This document shows positions 1 to 8,943 of a stretch of DNA of 64,000 nucleotides, in pieces. This stretch comes from Microbacteriaceae bacterium (GTDB taxonomy: Bacteria; Actinomycetota; Actinomycetes; Actinomycetales; Microbacteriaceae), in assembly GCA_027491295.1 (NCBI GenBank), contig JAIXWK010000001.1, positions 180,313 through 244,312 on the forward strand. The letters run 5' to 3'. The position numbers were made by a program, and so were the translations under genes. The stretch's first letter is position 1. Each line of letters opens with the position of its first letter. The notes under the pieces were generated by a model. It saw only the letters and a program-made list of their open reading frames with translations. It made no database searches and was not told where the DNA came from.

Positions 1-947
1 CCGTAGGAGTGACCAAAGAGGCTTCTTGCAAACTCAGTTCTTCCAGCACCCATGATGCCGGCAAGGCCGACAATCTCGCCGCGGCGAACATTCATTGAGA
101 TGTCATCAACCACGATGCGGTTACGGTCGATTGGGTGATAGGTATTCCAGTGCTCGACGCGCAGGATCTCATCGCCGATTTCTGGGTTACGAGCTGGGTA
201 GCGGTTCTCCATCTCGCGACCAACCATGCCTTTGATGATGCGCTCTTGGCTAACCGAATCCTGCTTCATGTGAAGCGACTCGATGGCCAGACCATCGCGA
301 ATGATGGTTGTGGTGTCAGCAACCGCCTCAATCTCATTTAGCTTGTGAGAGATGATGATCGAGGTGATGCCCTGACCCTTTAGGTGACGAAGCAGGTCCA
401 AAAGGTGAGCCGAGTCTTCGTCGTTCAAGGCGGCGGTTGGCTCATCCAAAATTAGAAGCTTCACCTTTTTGGAAAGTGCCTTAGCAATTTCCACAAGCTG
501 CTGCTTACCAACACCAATGTCCTTGATGGCGGTGACTGGGTTTTCTTCAAGACCAACGCGCGCCATTAGCTTGGCGGCTTCCTGGTTGGTCTTGTTCCAG
601 TCGATCAGACCAAAGGTCTTGATCTCGTTGCCCAGAAAGATGTTCTCTGCAATCGAAAGATAAGGGCTAAGGGCTAGCTCCTGGTGGATGATTACGATGC
701 CCTCGGCCTCGGAATCACGAATGTTGGAAAACTTCTTGATGTTGTTTTCAAAAACGATGTCGCCGCTGTAGGTGCCGAATGGATATACCCCGGAGAGAAC
801 CTTCATCAGGGTTGATTTGCCGGCACCGTTCTCGCCACAGATAGCGTGAATCTCGCCGCGCTCTACAGTCAGGGTGACCTTGTCCAATGCCACTACACCT
901 GGGAAGGTTTTGGTGATGCTGCGCATCTCAAGAATTGAGTTGGACAT
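1..947 (-). CDS. Multiple-monosaccharide ABC importer ATPase (MmsA/GguA-type), 3' end cut by window edge
   Basis: This is the energising subunit of a sugar ABC importer, acting at the inner face of the membrane. Reading from the ATG at 947, 315 codons are open to the window edge. The first ATPase half shows Walker [10 protein letters not shown] (about residues 38-46), signature-region motif [14 protein letters not shown], Walker [12 protein letters not shown] and the switch-histidine stretch [12 protein letters not shown] second half begins near residue 280 with [19 protein letters not shown], as in XylG/MglA/GguA duplicated ATPases of about 510 aa, so roughly 200 residues are missing. The upstream ChvE-like binding protein points to the GguA/MmsA subfamily, which takes arabinose, xylose, galactose and glucose. 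A permease gene is expected just outside the window. The family is clear; the exact substrate is inferred from the adjacent ara genes. Confidence 0.93.
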   Translation of the reverse strand, partial: MSNSILEMRSITKTFPGVVALDKVTLTVERGEIHAICGENGAGKSTLMKVLSGVYPFGTYSGDIVFENNIKKFSNIRDSEAEGIVIIHQELALSPYLSIAENIFLGNEIKTFGLIDWNKTNQEAAKLMARVGLEENPVTAIKDIGVGKQQLVEIAKALSKKVKLLILDEPTAALNDEDSAHLLDLLRHLKGQGITSIIISHKLNEIEAVADTTTIIRDGLAIESLHMKQDSVSQERIIKGMVGREMENRYPARNPEIGDEILRVEHWNTYHPIDRNRIVVDDISMNVRRGEIVGLAGIMGAGRTEFARSLFGHSY

Positions 948-990
948 TTGCGCTCCTTTGTTTCTATTTAGCTGACAGGTTACTTGGAAG

Positions 991-1020
991 ATTGACCCCC
1001 GGTTTACCCCGGGGGTCAAT
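991..1020 (-). promoter_or_regulatory. Perfect 12-bp hairpin between binding-protein and ATPase genes
   Basis: ATTGACCCCCGG (991-1002) and CCGGGGGTCAAT (1009-1020) form a perfect stem with a 6-nt loop. It sits between the stop of the binding-protein gene and the start of the ATPase gene, in the transcribed strand. No U-run follows on the minus strand. It therefore looks more like an mRNA 3'-end stabiliser or partial attenuator, common after binding-protein genes that must be made in excess, than like a full terminator. Confidence 0.7.
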
Positions 1021-1037
1021 CATCGGATCAAGGGTGA

Positions 1038-2162
1038 TTAGCCTAGGTCGGCTTCGGCAATGTAGCCGGAGTCGATTAGCAATTCCTTGTAGTTGTCTAC
1101 GGTGACGATGTATGGGGTTAGTAGGTAAGAAGGAACTACCTTTACACCGTTGTCGTAAGTGGTGGTGTCGTTGATCTCTGGCTCAGTGCCGTTGAGAATT
1201 GCGACTGCCATGCCTGCTGCAACCTTTGCAAGTTCACGAGTGTCCTTGAAGATGGTTGAGTACTGCTCGCCTGCAAGCATTGCCTTGACTGATAGAACCT
1301 CAGCGTCCTGACCAACAATGGTAGGAAGATCGGTGTAACCAGCGTCAGTCAAAGCTGCGATGATACCGCGGCTTAGACCGTCGTAAGGGGATAGCACACC
1401 GTTCACGATGGAGCCATCTGCGTAGTTACCTACCAAGATGTCTTCCATACGCTTCTGAGCTACAGCGCCGTCCCAACGAAGGGTTGCAACCTGCTCGATG
1501 GTGGTCTGACCAGACTTGACGACTAGTACGCCAGAGTCGATTAGTGGCTGTAGAACGCTCATCGCACCGTTGAAGAAGAAGAATGCGTTGTTGTCGTCTA
1601 GGGAACCAGCAAATAGCTCTACGTTCCATGGACCAGCAGCATTAGCGCCGTCAGCCGAGGTGGAGTCCTCAGTTGCGTATACGCCCATGCCAACTAGCAT
1701 CGAAGTAGCCTGCTGAACGCCAACCTTGAAGTTGTCGAAGGTTGCGTAGTAGTCAACGTTCGCGCTGTCACGGATTAGACGGTCGTAGGAGATAACTGGA
1801 ACGCCAGCATCTGCTGCAGCCTGTAGTACGTCAGTTAGCTGAGTACCATCGATAGCTGCAATGATCAGTGCCTTTGCACCCTTGGTTAGCATGCCCTCAA
1901 GCTGTGCAACCTGGGTTGGGATGTCGTCTTCAGCGTACTGAAGGTCAACTTCGAAGCCCTGAGCTTCCATTTCAGCCTTGATGCTCTCGCCGTCAGAGAT
2001 CCAACGGGTTGAGGACTGGGTTGGCATGGATACACCGATTAGGCCGCCTGCGACAGCCTCTTCGCCGCCTTCAGTGGTCTCGGTAGCGGTGCTTGCGCAA
2101 CCGGCTAGGACCATTGCAGATGCAGTAGCTACAGCTGCGAATCCGAGTAGTTTTTTAAACAA
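1038..2162 (-). CDS. chvE: ChvE-like sugar-binding lipoprotein of the ABC importer
   Basis: This is the extracytoplasmic sugar receptor that feeds the ABC importer encoded just downstream. The 374-aa product starts with a lipoprotein signal ([20 protein letters not shown]) and a lipobox Cys at residue 22, so it should be lipid-anchored outside the membrane. The mature part begins [20 protein letters not shown] and continues as a type I periplasmic-binding fold, with ALIIAAIDG near residue 100 and [11 protein letters not shown] near 125. These are typical of the ChvE/'multiple monosaccharide' subgroup, as is the length. An operator-like site lies about 150 bp upstream at 2310-2323, and the hairpin at 991-1020 follows the gene. 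The gene order binding protein-ATPase is usual. Arabinose is a likely ligand because of the neighbouring ara genes, but galactose or xylose are equally possible from sequence alone. Confidence 0.92.
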   Translation of the reverse strand: MFKKLLGFAAVATASAMVLAGCASTATETTEGGEEAVAGGLIGVSMPTQSSTRWISDGESIKAEMEAQGFEVDLQYAEDDIPTQVAQLEGMLTKGAKALIIAAIDGTQLTDVLQAAADAGVPVISYDRLIRDSANVDYYATFDNFKVGVQQATSMLVGMGVYATEDSTSADGANAAGPWNVELFAGSLDDNNAFFFFNGAMSVLQPLIDSGVLVVKSGQTTIEQVATLRWDGAVAQKRMEDILVGNYADGSIVNGVLSPYDGLSRGIIAALTDAGYTDLPTIVGQDAEVLSVKAMLAGEQYSTIFKDTRELAKVAAGMAVAILNGTEPEINDTTTYDNGVKVVPSYLLTPYIVTVDNYKELLIDSGYIAEADLG

Positions 2163-2309
2163 CTCTGTTCCTTTCGTTCTCGGTCGGACCTCCGAATGAT
2201 TTTGATCTGAGCGTGTCCATCTCGCTCAGATTTCTTCCCGCAGCCACTGCCCGGAATGGGAAGCGGTTCTGCGAAACTTTTGATGCAATAGCAGTGGCAG
2301 TTACCAAAA

Positions 2310-2323
2310 AGTTACCGCTCACA
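2310..2323. promoter_or_regulatory. Operator-like site in front of the sugar-binding protein gene
   Basis: The minus-strand sequence TGTGAGCGGTAACT resembles the near-palindrome at 4703-4716 (TGTTAGCGATAACA) and the site at 8944-8957. It keeps the TGT, AGCG and TAAC positions. Placement between araD and the binding-protein gene (start 2162) fits regulation of the transporter. It is the weakest of the three sites. Confidence 0.5.
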
Positions 2324-2365
2324 TTTGCCACAGGGAACAGTCTCGCACGCGTCATCGAGCCACAC

Positions 2366-3028
2366 TCACTCTTTTGATAACTGTCCGTAAACGTTTTGGT
2401 AACGACTGAATAAAGCATCGATGTCAGCCTGCGCAATTGGCAATCCGCCGCCGAGTTGCTGGGCGATAAATGCGCTCTTGGCATTGTCCTCACACATCAC
2501 CGCGGCCTTTAGGGCATCCTTAGCATCCTTGCCGATTGTGAATACTCCGTGCTGCTTCATCAACACCGCTTTGGAGCGGTGCCCGGCGAGAGTCTCAACG
2601 ATTCCGCGGCCAATTGAGTCGTCTCCGATCTTGGCAAATGGTCCAAGTGGAATCTCGCCACCAAACTCATCAGCGATAGCGGTTAGCACGCAAGGAATCG
2701 GTTTTCCGGCGGCCGCCCAGCCGCAGGCGTAATTCGAGTGAGTGTGAACCACTCCCCCGACCTCCGGCATATTCCGATAGACGTAAGCGTGGGCAGCGGT
2801 ATCTGAAGATGGGGTTAGCGACTTGTCTTTGGCATTGCCGTCAAGATCACAAAGCACCATCGACTCAGGAGTTAGTTCGTCGTAAGCCAGACCCGAAGGC
2901 TTGATTAGAAATCCACCCTCGATGCGCTGCGAGATGTTTCCGCCTGACCAAACAACCAGCCCTGCATCCCAAAGCTGCGCGTGCAGCAGAGAAAGCTGCT
3001 TTCTTGCCTTTTTCTCGCTAAGCACCAA
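2366..3028 (-). CDS. araD: L-ribulose-5-phosphate 4-epimerase
   Basis: This enzyme converts L-ribulose 5-phosphate to D-xylulose 5-phosphate, the last arabinose-specific step before the pentose phosphate pathway. The 220-aa product has the class II aldolase/AraD fold: WSGGNISQR near residue 30, GGVVHTHSNYACGWA near 92-106 carrying two zinc-binding histidines, and LMKQHGVFTIG near 155 carrying another His. Length is slightly short of E. coli AraD (231 aa). The start ATG overlaps the 3' end of araB by 11 bp, so the two are translationally coupled. An alternative is another AraD-like aldolase such as fuculose-phosphate aldolase, but the araB overlap decides for AraD. Confidence 0.93.
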   Translation of the reverse strand: MVLSEKKARKQLSLLHAQLWDAGLVVWSGGNISQRIEGGFLIKPSGLAYDELTPESMVLCDLDGNAKDKSLTPSSDTAAHAYVYRNMPEVGGVVHTHSNYACGWAAAGKPIPCVLTAIADEFGGEIPLGPFAKIGDDSIGRGIVETLAGHRSKAVLMKQHGVFTIGKDAKDALKAAVMCEDNAKSAFIAQQLGGGLPIAQADIDALFSRYQNVYGQLSKE

Positions 3029-4679
3029 GCACCTCCCGACGCATTGCCTTTAGTCGCTTCATGACGTCATTTTCTCCGCGACCGAAGTAGTCGTGCAGCA
3101 GCTCGTACTCTGCGTAAAGCCTGTCGTACTGCTTGGCTCGCTCCTCATTCGGAACGTATAGTGCCTTGGATACCCGGCCCATTTTGTCTGCGGCCTCTCG
3201 AACACTTGGGTAAGCCTTAGCTGCTACCGCCGCGTGAATTGCAGAACCTAGAGCTGGACCCTGCTCAGATTCCAAAACGCTAAGGGGCAAGCGAGTGATG
3301 TCCGAGTAGAGCTGCATCAAGAAGTGGTTCTTGATCAATCCGCCGGCAACGATGAACTCCTTGACTGGAACTCCAGATGCCGCAAAAGTCTCTACAATCT
3401 TGCGAGTTCCAAAAGCGGTGGATTCCAAAAGTGCTCGGTAGCCATCCTCTGCCTTTGTGGTCAAGGTTGCGCCAACCAAAATGCCGGATAGCTCGTGGTC
3501 AACCAAAACCGAGCGGTTACCGCTGTGCCAATCAAGTGCCACAAGTCCGTGCTCACCAACAGCCTGGGTGGCAGATAGATCGGTTAGGTACTGGTGGATT
3601 GACTTGCCGGTCTTTTGAGCATCATCGAAGTAGCGCTGTGGCACCTGGTTCTTGACGTACCAGGCGAAGATGTCGCCGACGCCTGACTGGCCAGCCTCGT
3701 AGCCGTAGTAGCCGGAAACGATTCCGCCATCAACCACACCGCACATGCCCGGCACCTCTGCCAAGACATCACCGTTCATAACATGGCAGGTGGAGGTTCC
3801 CATGATTGCAACCATTTGACCTGGCTCGGTTGCCTTGGCAGCCGGAGCAGTCACGTGAGCATCCACATTTCCAACCGCAACCGCAATGCCCTCGGTCAGG
3901 CCGGTCCACTCAGCGGCCTCTTTGGTGAGGTAGCCGGCAGCATCGCCGAGCTGTCCGATTGGGTGCTGAATCTTGTCTTCGGCAAAGCCTGCAAAATCTG
4001 GGTTTAGGGCTGCGAAGTAATCCCTCGATGGATAGGCGCTATCCTGCAGGTTTCCCTTGTAGCCGGCGGTGCAGGCATTTCGCGAGTAAACGCCACAAAG
4101 CTGCCATACGATCCAGTCCGCCGCCTCAACAAACTTGTCCATCGCCTGATAAACCTCAGGCGCTTCCTCAAGAATTTGCAAGCCCTTTGCCAACTCCCAC
4201 TCGGATGAGATCTGCCCGCCGTAGCGATTCAGCCAAGACTCGCCTCGCTCGCGAGCTACCTGATTGACTCTGTCAGCGTGTGGCTGGGCAGCGTGATGTT
4301 TCCAAAGCTTTACGTAGGCGTGCTTGTTAGTTTCAAAACCTGCAACCTGGCTTAGCGGGGTGCCGTCGATCTTGACCGGCACCATGGTGCAGGCGGTGAA
4401 GTCGGTTGCGATGCCAATGACATCCTTCGGGTCTATGCCGGATGCTCGAACCGCCTCAGGAACGGCGTGCTTTAGAACCTCGACATAGTCGTTTGGATCT
4501 TGCAGTGCCCACTCGGGAGGGAGCTTCTCGCCGGTGCGTTTTAGCACCTGGTCCATGACGGCATTTGGATACTCGAAGACTGCAGATGCGAGCTCTGTGC
4601 CATCTGAAACATCTACCACGACGGCTCGGCCTGAGAGTGTGCCGTAATCAACGCCGATGGTGTACTTACTACTGGGCAT
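3018..4679 (-). CDS. araB: Ribulokinase
   Basis: This cytoplasmic FGGY-family sugar kinase phosphorylates L-ribulose with ATP. The 553-aa length matches AraB (about 560 aa). Seen in the sequence: the N-terminal phosphate loop YTIGVDYGTLSGRAVVVDV, the ribulokinase-type stretch GIATDFTACTMVPV near residue 88, MGTSTCHVM near 293 and the C-terminal FGGY signature region VKEFIVAGGLIKN (about 440-452), followed by LSVLESEQGPALGSAIHAAV. It overlaps araD downstream by 11 bp. A strong palindromic operator-like site (4703-4716) ends 24 bp before the ATG, where it would block transcription or initiation. The LacI-family gene just upstream is the obvious candidate regulator. Confidence 0.96.
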   Translation of the reverse strand: MPSSKYTIGVDYGTLSGRAVVVDVSDGTELASAVFEYPNAVMDQVLKRTGEKLPPEWALQDPNDYVEVLKHAVPEAVRASGIDPKDVIGIATDFTACTMVPVKIDGTPLSQVAGFETNKHAYVKLWKHHAAQPHADRVNQVARERGESWLNRYGGQISSEWELAKGLQILEEAPEVYQAMDKFVEAADWIVWQLCGVYSRNACTAGYKGNLQDSAYPSRDYFAALNPDFAGFAEDKIQHPIGQLGDAAGYLTKEAAEWTGLTEGIAVAVGNVDAHVTAPAAKATEPGQMVAIMGTSTCHVMNGDVLAEVPGMCGVVDGGIVSGYYGYEAGQSGVGDIFAWYVKNQVPQRYFDDAQKTGKSIHQYLTDLSATQAVGEHGLVALDWHSGNRSVLVDHELSGILVGATLTTKAEDGYRALLESTAFGTRKIVETFAASGVPVKEFIVAGGLIKNHFLMQLYSDITRLPLSVLESEQGPALGSAIHAAVAAKAYPSVREAADKMGRVSKALYVPNEERAKQYDRLYAEYELLHDYFGRGENDVMKRLKAMRREVLGA

Positions 4680-4702
4680 GACAACTCCGTCCTTGCTCCT
4701 AA

Positions 4703-4716
4703 TGTTAGCGATAACA
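4703..4716. promoter_or_regulatory. LacI/AraR-type operator upstream of araB
   Basis: TGTTAGCGATAACA is an almost perfect inverted repeat, extended by A and T on the flanks, with the central CG typical of LacI-family sites. It lies in the 70-bp gap between the LacI-family gene and araB, 24 bp before the araB ATG. Related sequences occur upstream of araA and of the binding-protein gene. Binding by the adjacent regulator is inferred. Confidence 0.72.
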
Positions 4717-4749
4717 TCCCTTCAAATAAGGGCAAAAACCATTACGCTT

Positions 4750-5760
4750 TTATAACTTTGGTGGTGCTGCGGTTGAGGATCTCAAAACCAGATCTGGGAT
4801 CAATCGCTCAAGCTTTTTGGTCGAGGTGCCGGCAATCTCTGAAAGCAGTAGGTTCATGGCACGCTTTCCGAGCTCTTTGAAGTCTTGGCGCAGGGTGGTT
4901 AGCGGCGGGGACGTGTAGCCGGTTTCCTCAAGGTCATCAAAGCCGACCACGCTCAACCGCTTTGGAACATCAATTCCACGCTCCCGCATGGCGTGCAAAA
5001 AGCCGATTGACATTCTGTCGTTGGCGATAAACAAAGCAGTTATGTCCTTGGAATCGATATCCAGTTTCTTACCGATTCGATAACCGGTTGTCAGTTGCCA
5101 GTCCCCGTCGATTACCTGCGGAACCAGGTTGGCATTGAGCATGGTGGCGGTGTAGCCGGCAGCTCTGGTGGTTGATTCAAACCAGCCCTGGGGTCCAGAA
5201 ATGTGAACGATGTTTTTATGACCCAAATCAATAAGGTGCTGGGTCGCTGTCGCACCGCCGGCAAAGTTATCTACCGATACCGCAAGCTCATCCATGCGAT
5301 ACATGCTGTCTAAGGTCACAACTGGAATTCCAGAAACAGCCGCCCTGGCAATCTCAACCGCACGCAACTGCGGGGTCACTAAAGCAAGACCTTCGATACC
5401 AAGCTTCATGAGGTGATCGATACCGGACTGAACAGATTGTTCATCGTTAGCATCAATCCCAACCGTCACAACGAAGTAGCCCTGAGCACGTGCCGCCGCT
5501 TCCATGTAGTGAACCATCGCCGCGGGACCTGTGAAATCGGTGTCGGAGGACAGGATTCCAAGCATGTTGGTTTTGGAAGAGGCCAATGCCCTGGCAGCAA
5601 GCGATGGGCGATAGCCCAAAGACTCCATTGCTTTTAGCACCCGGGTCTTGGTCTCCGGGCGAATCGAAGGGTTGTTGTTTAGAACTCGCGAAACGGTCTG
5701 GTGCGAGACCTTGGCAAGGCGCGCAACGTCATAGATATTCGCCTGTTTGGGATTAGCCAT
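4750..5760 (-). CDS. LacI-family transcriptional regulator, probable arabinose repressor
   Basis: This is a DNA-binding repressor of the LacI/GalR family, 336 aa, the usual length. The N-terminal helix-turn-helix and hinge are clear: NIYDVARLAKVSHQTVSRVL (residues 8-27) and then RVLKAMESLGYRPSLAARAL. The C-terminal half is a sugar-binding domain with LGILSSDTDFTGPAAMVHY, ALFIANDRMSIGFL and VVGFDDLEETGYTSPPLTTL. It lies between araB and the araA operon and its ATG overlaps the end of the preceding small gene by 8 bp, so it should be co-transcribed from the araA promoter. The three TGTTAGCG-type sites in this region are its likely operators, making it autoregulatory. It is not homologous to E. 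coli AraC and lacks the GntR domain of Bacillus AraR. The ligand is inferred from context. Confidence 0.9.
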   Translation of the reverse strand: MANPKQANIYDVARLAKVSHQTVSRVLNNNPSIRPETKTRVLKAMESLGYRPSLAARALASSKTNMLGILSSDTDFTGPAAMVHYMEAAARAQGYFVVTVGIDANDEQSVQSGIDHLMKLGIEGLALVTPQLRAVEIARAAVSGIPVVTLDSMYRMDELAVSVDNFAGGATATQHLIDLGHKNIVHISGPQGWFESTTRAAGYTATMLNANLVPQVIDGDWQLTTGYRIGKKLDIDSKDITALFIANDRMSIGFLHAMRERGIDVPKRLSVVGFDDLEETGYTSPPLTTLRQDFKELGKRAMNLLLSEIAGTSTKKLERLIPDLVLRSSTAAPPKL

Positions 5761-6175
5761 TTACTACTCCCCTAAACACCTGCTCCAGCTTTGCAATATC
5801 CTGTTCCCAGTCTTCACGCTCTGAGGCTAATAGGGCTTTCTTCACCGTGATGGTGAGTTGGTAGCTGGCCTTTTGCTCTTTGAATCTAAAGTCAACCTCG
5901 CCCAAGGTCTCGGCGACAACCACAAAACGCTTTGGGATTTGAATAAGGGCAAATGTTGCGCCATGACCCTCTTCGCCGTATTTGAGTTTTGCCCCCTGGC
6001 GAAAATCAAACTTGGCCAATTTCCCGAGCCAGCTGGAAAGTCCTGCCTCGGTCGAGATCAGTTGAATCGCAAGCTTGATCTCCGAGCTGGCTGAAAGCTC
6101 TATTGTCTTTGCCACAACTTCGCGCAGCGGATCAAGCTTTGGAGACTGCGCAAAACCAACGAAATTGTCGCTCAT
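5753..6175 (-). CDS. Small SRPBCC/START-like protein in the ara operon
   Basis: I do not recognise a specific function. The 140-aa soluble protein has an alternating strand pattern (EIKLAIQLISTEAGLSSWLG, KLKYGEEGHGATFALIQIPK, VVVAETLGEVDFRF, ASYQLTITVKKAL) and a C-terminal helix ending EQDIAKLEQVFRG. This is reminiscent of small AHSA1/SRPBCC-fold proteins with a hydrophobic ligand cavity. It overlaps the membrane-protein gene upstream by 4 bp (ATGA) and the LacI gene downstream by 8 bp, so it is firmly inside the araA polycistron. No catalytic motif is visible. Fold assignment is tentative; that it is a real gene is well supported by the double overlap. Confidence 0.7.
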   Translation of the reverse strand: MSDNFVGFAQSPKLDPLREVVAKTIELSASSEIKLAIQLISTEAGLSSWLGKLAKFDFRQGAKLKYGEEGHGATFALIQIPKRFVVVAETLGEVDFRFKEQKASYQLTITVKKALLASEREDWEQDIAKLEQVFRGVVNG

Positions 6176-6528
6176 TTCTTGACTCTTTCACGAGCGGCAT
6201 ATGTGTAAGACGCAACGCCAAACAGCAAGGCCAAAATAGAGTGAGCGCCAAAGGTGACCGCGTTCATTTGCGTAAACGGGTCGATTCCCATTAGCGGTAG
6301 CAGCCAGGCCGCAGCAACTGGCACAAACAAAAACCCGATGAGCGCTTTGGCCTTTAGCCCGAGATAGAAAAACCAGAGCCCAGAAACAAATGCGAGGTAG
6401 CTCATGTAAGCCGGGTAGCCGGCAGAAGAATCAATAAAGGTTTGACTGGCAAAGATAAATGCCAAAATTACCGGAGTCCAACTAGGGGCCGGAGTGTTTG
6501 GTCGTTTGCCGAAAATCGTCCACTTCAT
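6172..6528 (-). CDS. Small integral membrane protein in the ara operon
   Basis: This 118-aa product has no family I can name. It carries about four hydrophobic segments: near residues 18-30 (SWTPVILAFIFASQ), 40-58 (YMSYLAFVSGLWFFYLGL), 61-80 (ALIGFLFVPVAAAWLLPL) and 90-108 (GAHSILALLFGVASYTY). It ends in a positively charged tail (ARERVKK), suggesting a cytoplasmic C-terminus. It starts 12 bp after the aldose epimerase stop and overlaps the next gene by 4 bp. Co-transcription with araA suggests a role linked to sugar use, but nothing in the sequence shows what it is. Confidence 0.7.
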   Translation of the reverse strand: MKWTIFGKRPNTPAPSWTPVILAFIFASQTFIDSSAGYPAYMSYLAFVSGLWFFYLGLKAKALIGFLFVPVAAAWLLPLMGIDPFTQMNAVTFGAHSILALLFGVASYTYAARERVKK

Positions 6529-6540
6529 AGGATTTAAACC

Positions 6541-7404
6541 TTAGCCTCGATGCTTTAGGCCAAAGCGCATCCAAGTCGATTCGCCACTAGTCAAAATCCG
6601 CAAGTCTTCCCCCGTGTTGAAGGCATCCGCCGGACAGGTTTGCGGCTCGATGGCAATTGCATTACCAGGACCGTCCGCCCATGGGAATTTGTTAGTCGTG
6701 TAAATCATCAGCCAGGGTGCATTCTCATGCCAGATGTCAAGCGTGTGATCGCCGGTTTTCAAGGTTGCCACCGGATTAGTAACCGAGGTGAATTGAGTGT
6801 CCAACTGCAATCCCCTCACCAAAACAGCATTGCCCGAACCTAACCCAATCTCGGCTGAAAAGGTCTGCGAAACCGGAAGCATGTCGGTGCCGTGAACAGA
6901 AGCGGTATCGGCGTTTACCTCAATGGTTGTCTCACTACTAAATGGGAAGTAGGGGTGGGTGCCAATACCAACCGGTGCGTCACCAGATCCCACATTGGTC
7001 ACAAAGTAGCTAATTACCAATTCATCTGCAGTTAGTTCGAAAGTGGCCTCGACGAGCAAGTTCCATGGGTAACCGGCAGTAGCTTCAACTTTGGTTGCCA
7101 GTTTTAGAAACCCCGCTCTGGTCTCGATTACCTCGGCGGTTGCATCATCTACAAGGCCGTGCATCGCATTTCCCAGACCATCTCGAATCTCAAGCTGATA
7201 CTGATTGCCCAGAAATTCGTAGCACCCCTGGGCGATGCGGTTTGGCCACGGTGCTAGGAGGCAGCCGGCATAGGTTTTAGGCTCGAGGTTTACCTCTGGA
7301 ATCACAACGTGATTTCCAAAACGCAATCCCACCAGCGCCGAGCCAACCAAGTTGATTACCGCTTCGGCATCACCATGGGTGAGGGTGTGGGTGGGATTAG
7401 CCAT
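6541..7404 (-). CDS. Aldose 1-epimerase family protein (mutarotase-like)
   Basis: The product (287 aa) belongs to the galactose-mutarotase superfamily, which interconverts alpha and beta anomers of aldoses in the cytoplasm. Visible family features are LAPWPNRIAQGCYEF near residue 50, AMHGLVDDATAEV near 80, VGIGTHPYFPF near 145-155 with the conserved active-site His, and IAIEPQTCPADAFNTGEDL near 250 with the conserved catalytic Glu. It follows araA with a 2-bp gap, so it probably supplies the anomer preferred by arabinose isomerase, though it could also serve the nearby galK. The symbol galM is avoided because the substrate is not certain. Confidence 0.9.
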   Translation of the reverse strand: MANPTHTLTHGDAEAVINLVGSALVGLRFGNHVVIPEVNLEPKTYAGCLLAPWPNRIAQGCYEFLGNQYQLEIRDGLGNAMHGLVDDATAEVIETRAGFLKLATKVEATAGYPWNLLVEATFELTADELVISYFVTNVGSGDAPVGIGTHPYFPFSSETTIEVNADTASVHGTDMLPVSQTFSAEIGLGSGNAVLVRGLQLDTQFTSVTNPVATLKTGDHTLDIWHENAPWLMIYTTNKFPWADGPGNAIAIEPQTCPADAFNTGEDLRILTSGESTWMRFGLKHRG

Positions 7405-7406
7405 TC

Positions 7407-8906
7407 TTAGAACTTAGAAGCCAACCGGTAGTAAGCCGATGACCACTGCAGCTCCTTGCGAATTGAAACCGAGGTGGTGCTGTGGTCGATGTTCACCAGT
7501 TCCACACCTGCGATGCGAGCGAAGTCCTGAATGGTTGCCTCTGAAACCGAGTTGGTCAAAACGGTGTGGTGGCTACCGCCAGCCAACATCCATGCCTCAG
7601 CCGAAACCTCAAGACTTGGAGCTGGCTCCCAAACTGCTCTGGCAACCGGAAGGTTTGGTAGGTCTTCAGTTGGCTCAACAATCTTGATCTCGTTCGAGAT
7701 CATGCGGAAGCGGCCACCTAGGTCGGTGAGACAAACCACGCGACCGGACGCAGGCTTCGCGGTGAAGACCATGCGAACTGGATCTTCCTTGCCGCCAATT
7801 CCTAGCGGGTGAATTTCTATGCGTGGTTTCTGGCCGGAGATCGAAGGGCAGACCTCCAGCATGTGAGCACCTAGAACCTTTGGGGTCCCTGGGCCAAAGT
7901 GATAGGTGTAGTCCTCCATGAAAGATGTTCCGCCATTGACCGGGGTCATCGCCTTCATGATTGCCAAAAGTGCGGAGGTCTTCCAGTCACCCTCACCACC
8001 AAAGCCATAGCCATCTGCCATCAGTCGCTGGACTGCAAGGCCAGGCAACTGGCGAAGGGTACCGAGGTCCTCGAAGTTTGAGGTGAAGGCGGAGTAACCG
8101 CCAGCCTCCAAGATGCCACGAAGTGCAATCTCAATCTTTGCTCCGTAGACCAAAGAGTCGCGTCTAGCACCATTCGGCATCAGTTCCGGTGCCAATTCGT
8201 ATAGCTCGCCATAGGTGAGACAAAGCTTCTCCGCCTCTGCATCGCTTACCGCGTTTACCGCGTCCACCAGGGTGTTCACACCGAGCTGCTCGATAGACAT
8301 ACCGAAGGTCATTTGAGCCGAAACCTTGTCACCATCGGTAACTGCGACATAGCGCATGTTGTCTCCGAAGCGAGCAAGTTTTAGGTGCTGAGACTTCTGC
8401 CAACCAAGGGTCGCAAATGCCCAAGCATCAACCTCCTGCTGAACGCGGCTATCGGTTGGGTGTCCAACCACCACCTTGCGAGGAACATCCATGCGGCTCA
8501 GAATGTGAGCGTACTCTCGGTCACCGTGAGCAGCTTGGTTGAGGTTCATGAAGTCCATGTCGATGGTTGCCCATGGCAAAGACTGTCCGGCCTGGGTGTG
8601 CAGGTGAAGCAGTGGCTTCTTCAAAACTTCTAGGCCGTTGATCCACATCTTGGCCGGAGAGAAGGTGTGCATCCAGGTAATTACACCGACGCACGCATCA
8701 CTCGCGGTAGCCGCCATCAAAGTGGCTCGGATCTCATCGTTGGTCTTCACAACCGGCTTCCAAACCAGAGTGACATTTGCGCTCAGGCCCTTGGCGAGCT
8801 GGTCGGTTACCAGCTGAGACTGCTCGGCAACTTGGCGAAGGGTTTCATCTCCGTAAAGGTTTTGGCTTCCGGTTACAAACCAAATCTCAAACTTGTGCTC
8901 TGACAT
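7407..8906 (-). CDS. araA: L-arabinose isomerase
   Basis: This Mn-dependent enzyme converts L-arabinose to L-ribulose, the first catabolic step. Length 499 aa equals E. coli AraA (500). Characteristic stretches are EIWFVTGSQNLYG at the N-terminus, WMHTFSPAKMWI near residue 80, GFGGEGDWKTSALLAIMK near 300 with an active-site Glu, FMEDYTYHFGPGTPKVLGAH near 330 with the metal-binding Glu and His, and a C-terminal SHHTVLT with a further His. It is the first gene of a tight operon (araA, epimerase, two small genes, lacI). The operator-like site 8944-8957 is 38 bp before the ATG. The RBS GGGAGTGTC precedes the start. Confidence 0.97.
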   Translation of the reverse strand: MSEHKFEIWFVTGSQNLYGDETLRQVAEQSQLVTDQLAKGLSANVTLVWKPVVKTNDEIRATLMAATASDACVGVITWMHTFSPAKMWINGLEVLKKPLLHLHTQAGQSLPWATIDMDFMNLNQAAHGDREYAHILSRMDVPRKVVVGHPTDSRVQQEVDAWAFATLGWQKSQHLKLARFGDNMRYVAVTDGDKVSAQMTFGMSIEQLGVNTLVDAVNAVSDAEAEKLCLTYGELYELAPELMPNGARRDSLVYGAKIEIALRGILEAGGYSAFTSNFEDLGTLRQLPGLAVQRLMADGYGFGGEGDWKTSALLAIMKAMTPVNGGTSFMEDYTYHFGPGTPKVLGAHMLEVCPSISGQKPRIEIHPLGIGGKEDPVRMVFTAKPASGRVVCLTDLGGRFRMISNEIKIVEPTEDLPNLPVARAVWEPAPSLEVSAEAWMLAGGSHHTVLTNSVSEATIQDFARIAGVELVNIDHSTTSVSIRKELQWSSAYYRLASKF

Positions 8907-8943
8907 GACACTCCCTCACTGCAACGCTGCGTAATAACTGCCA

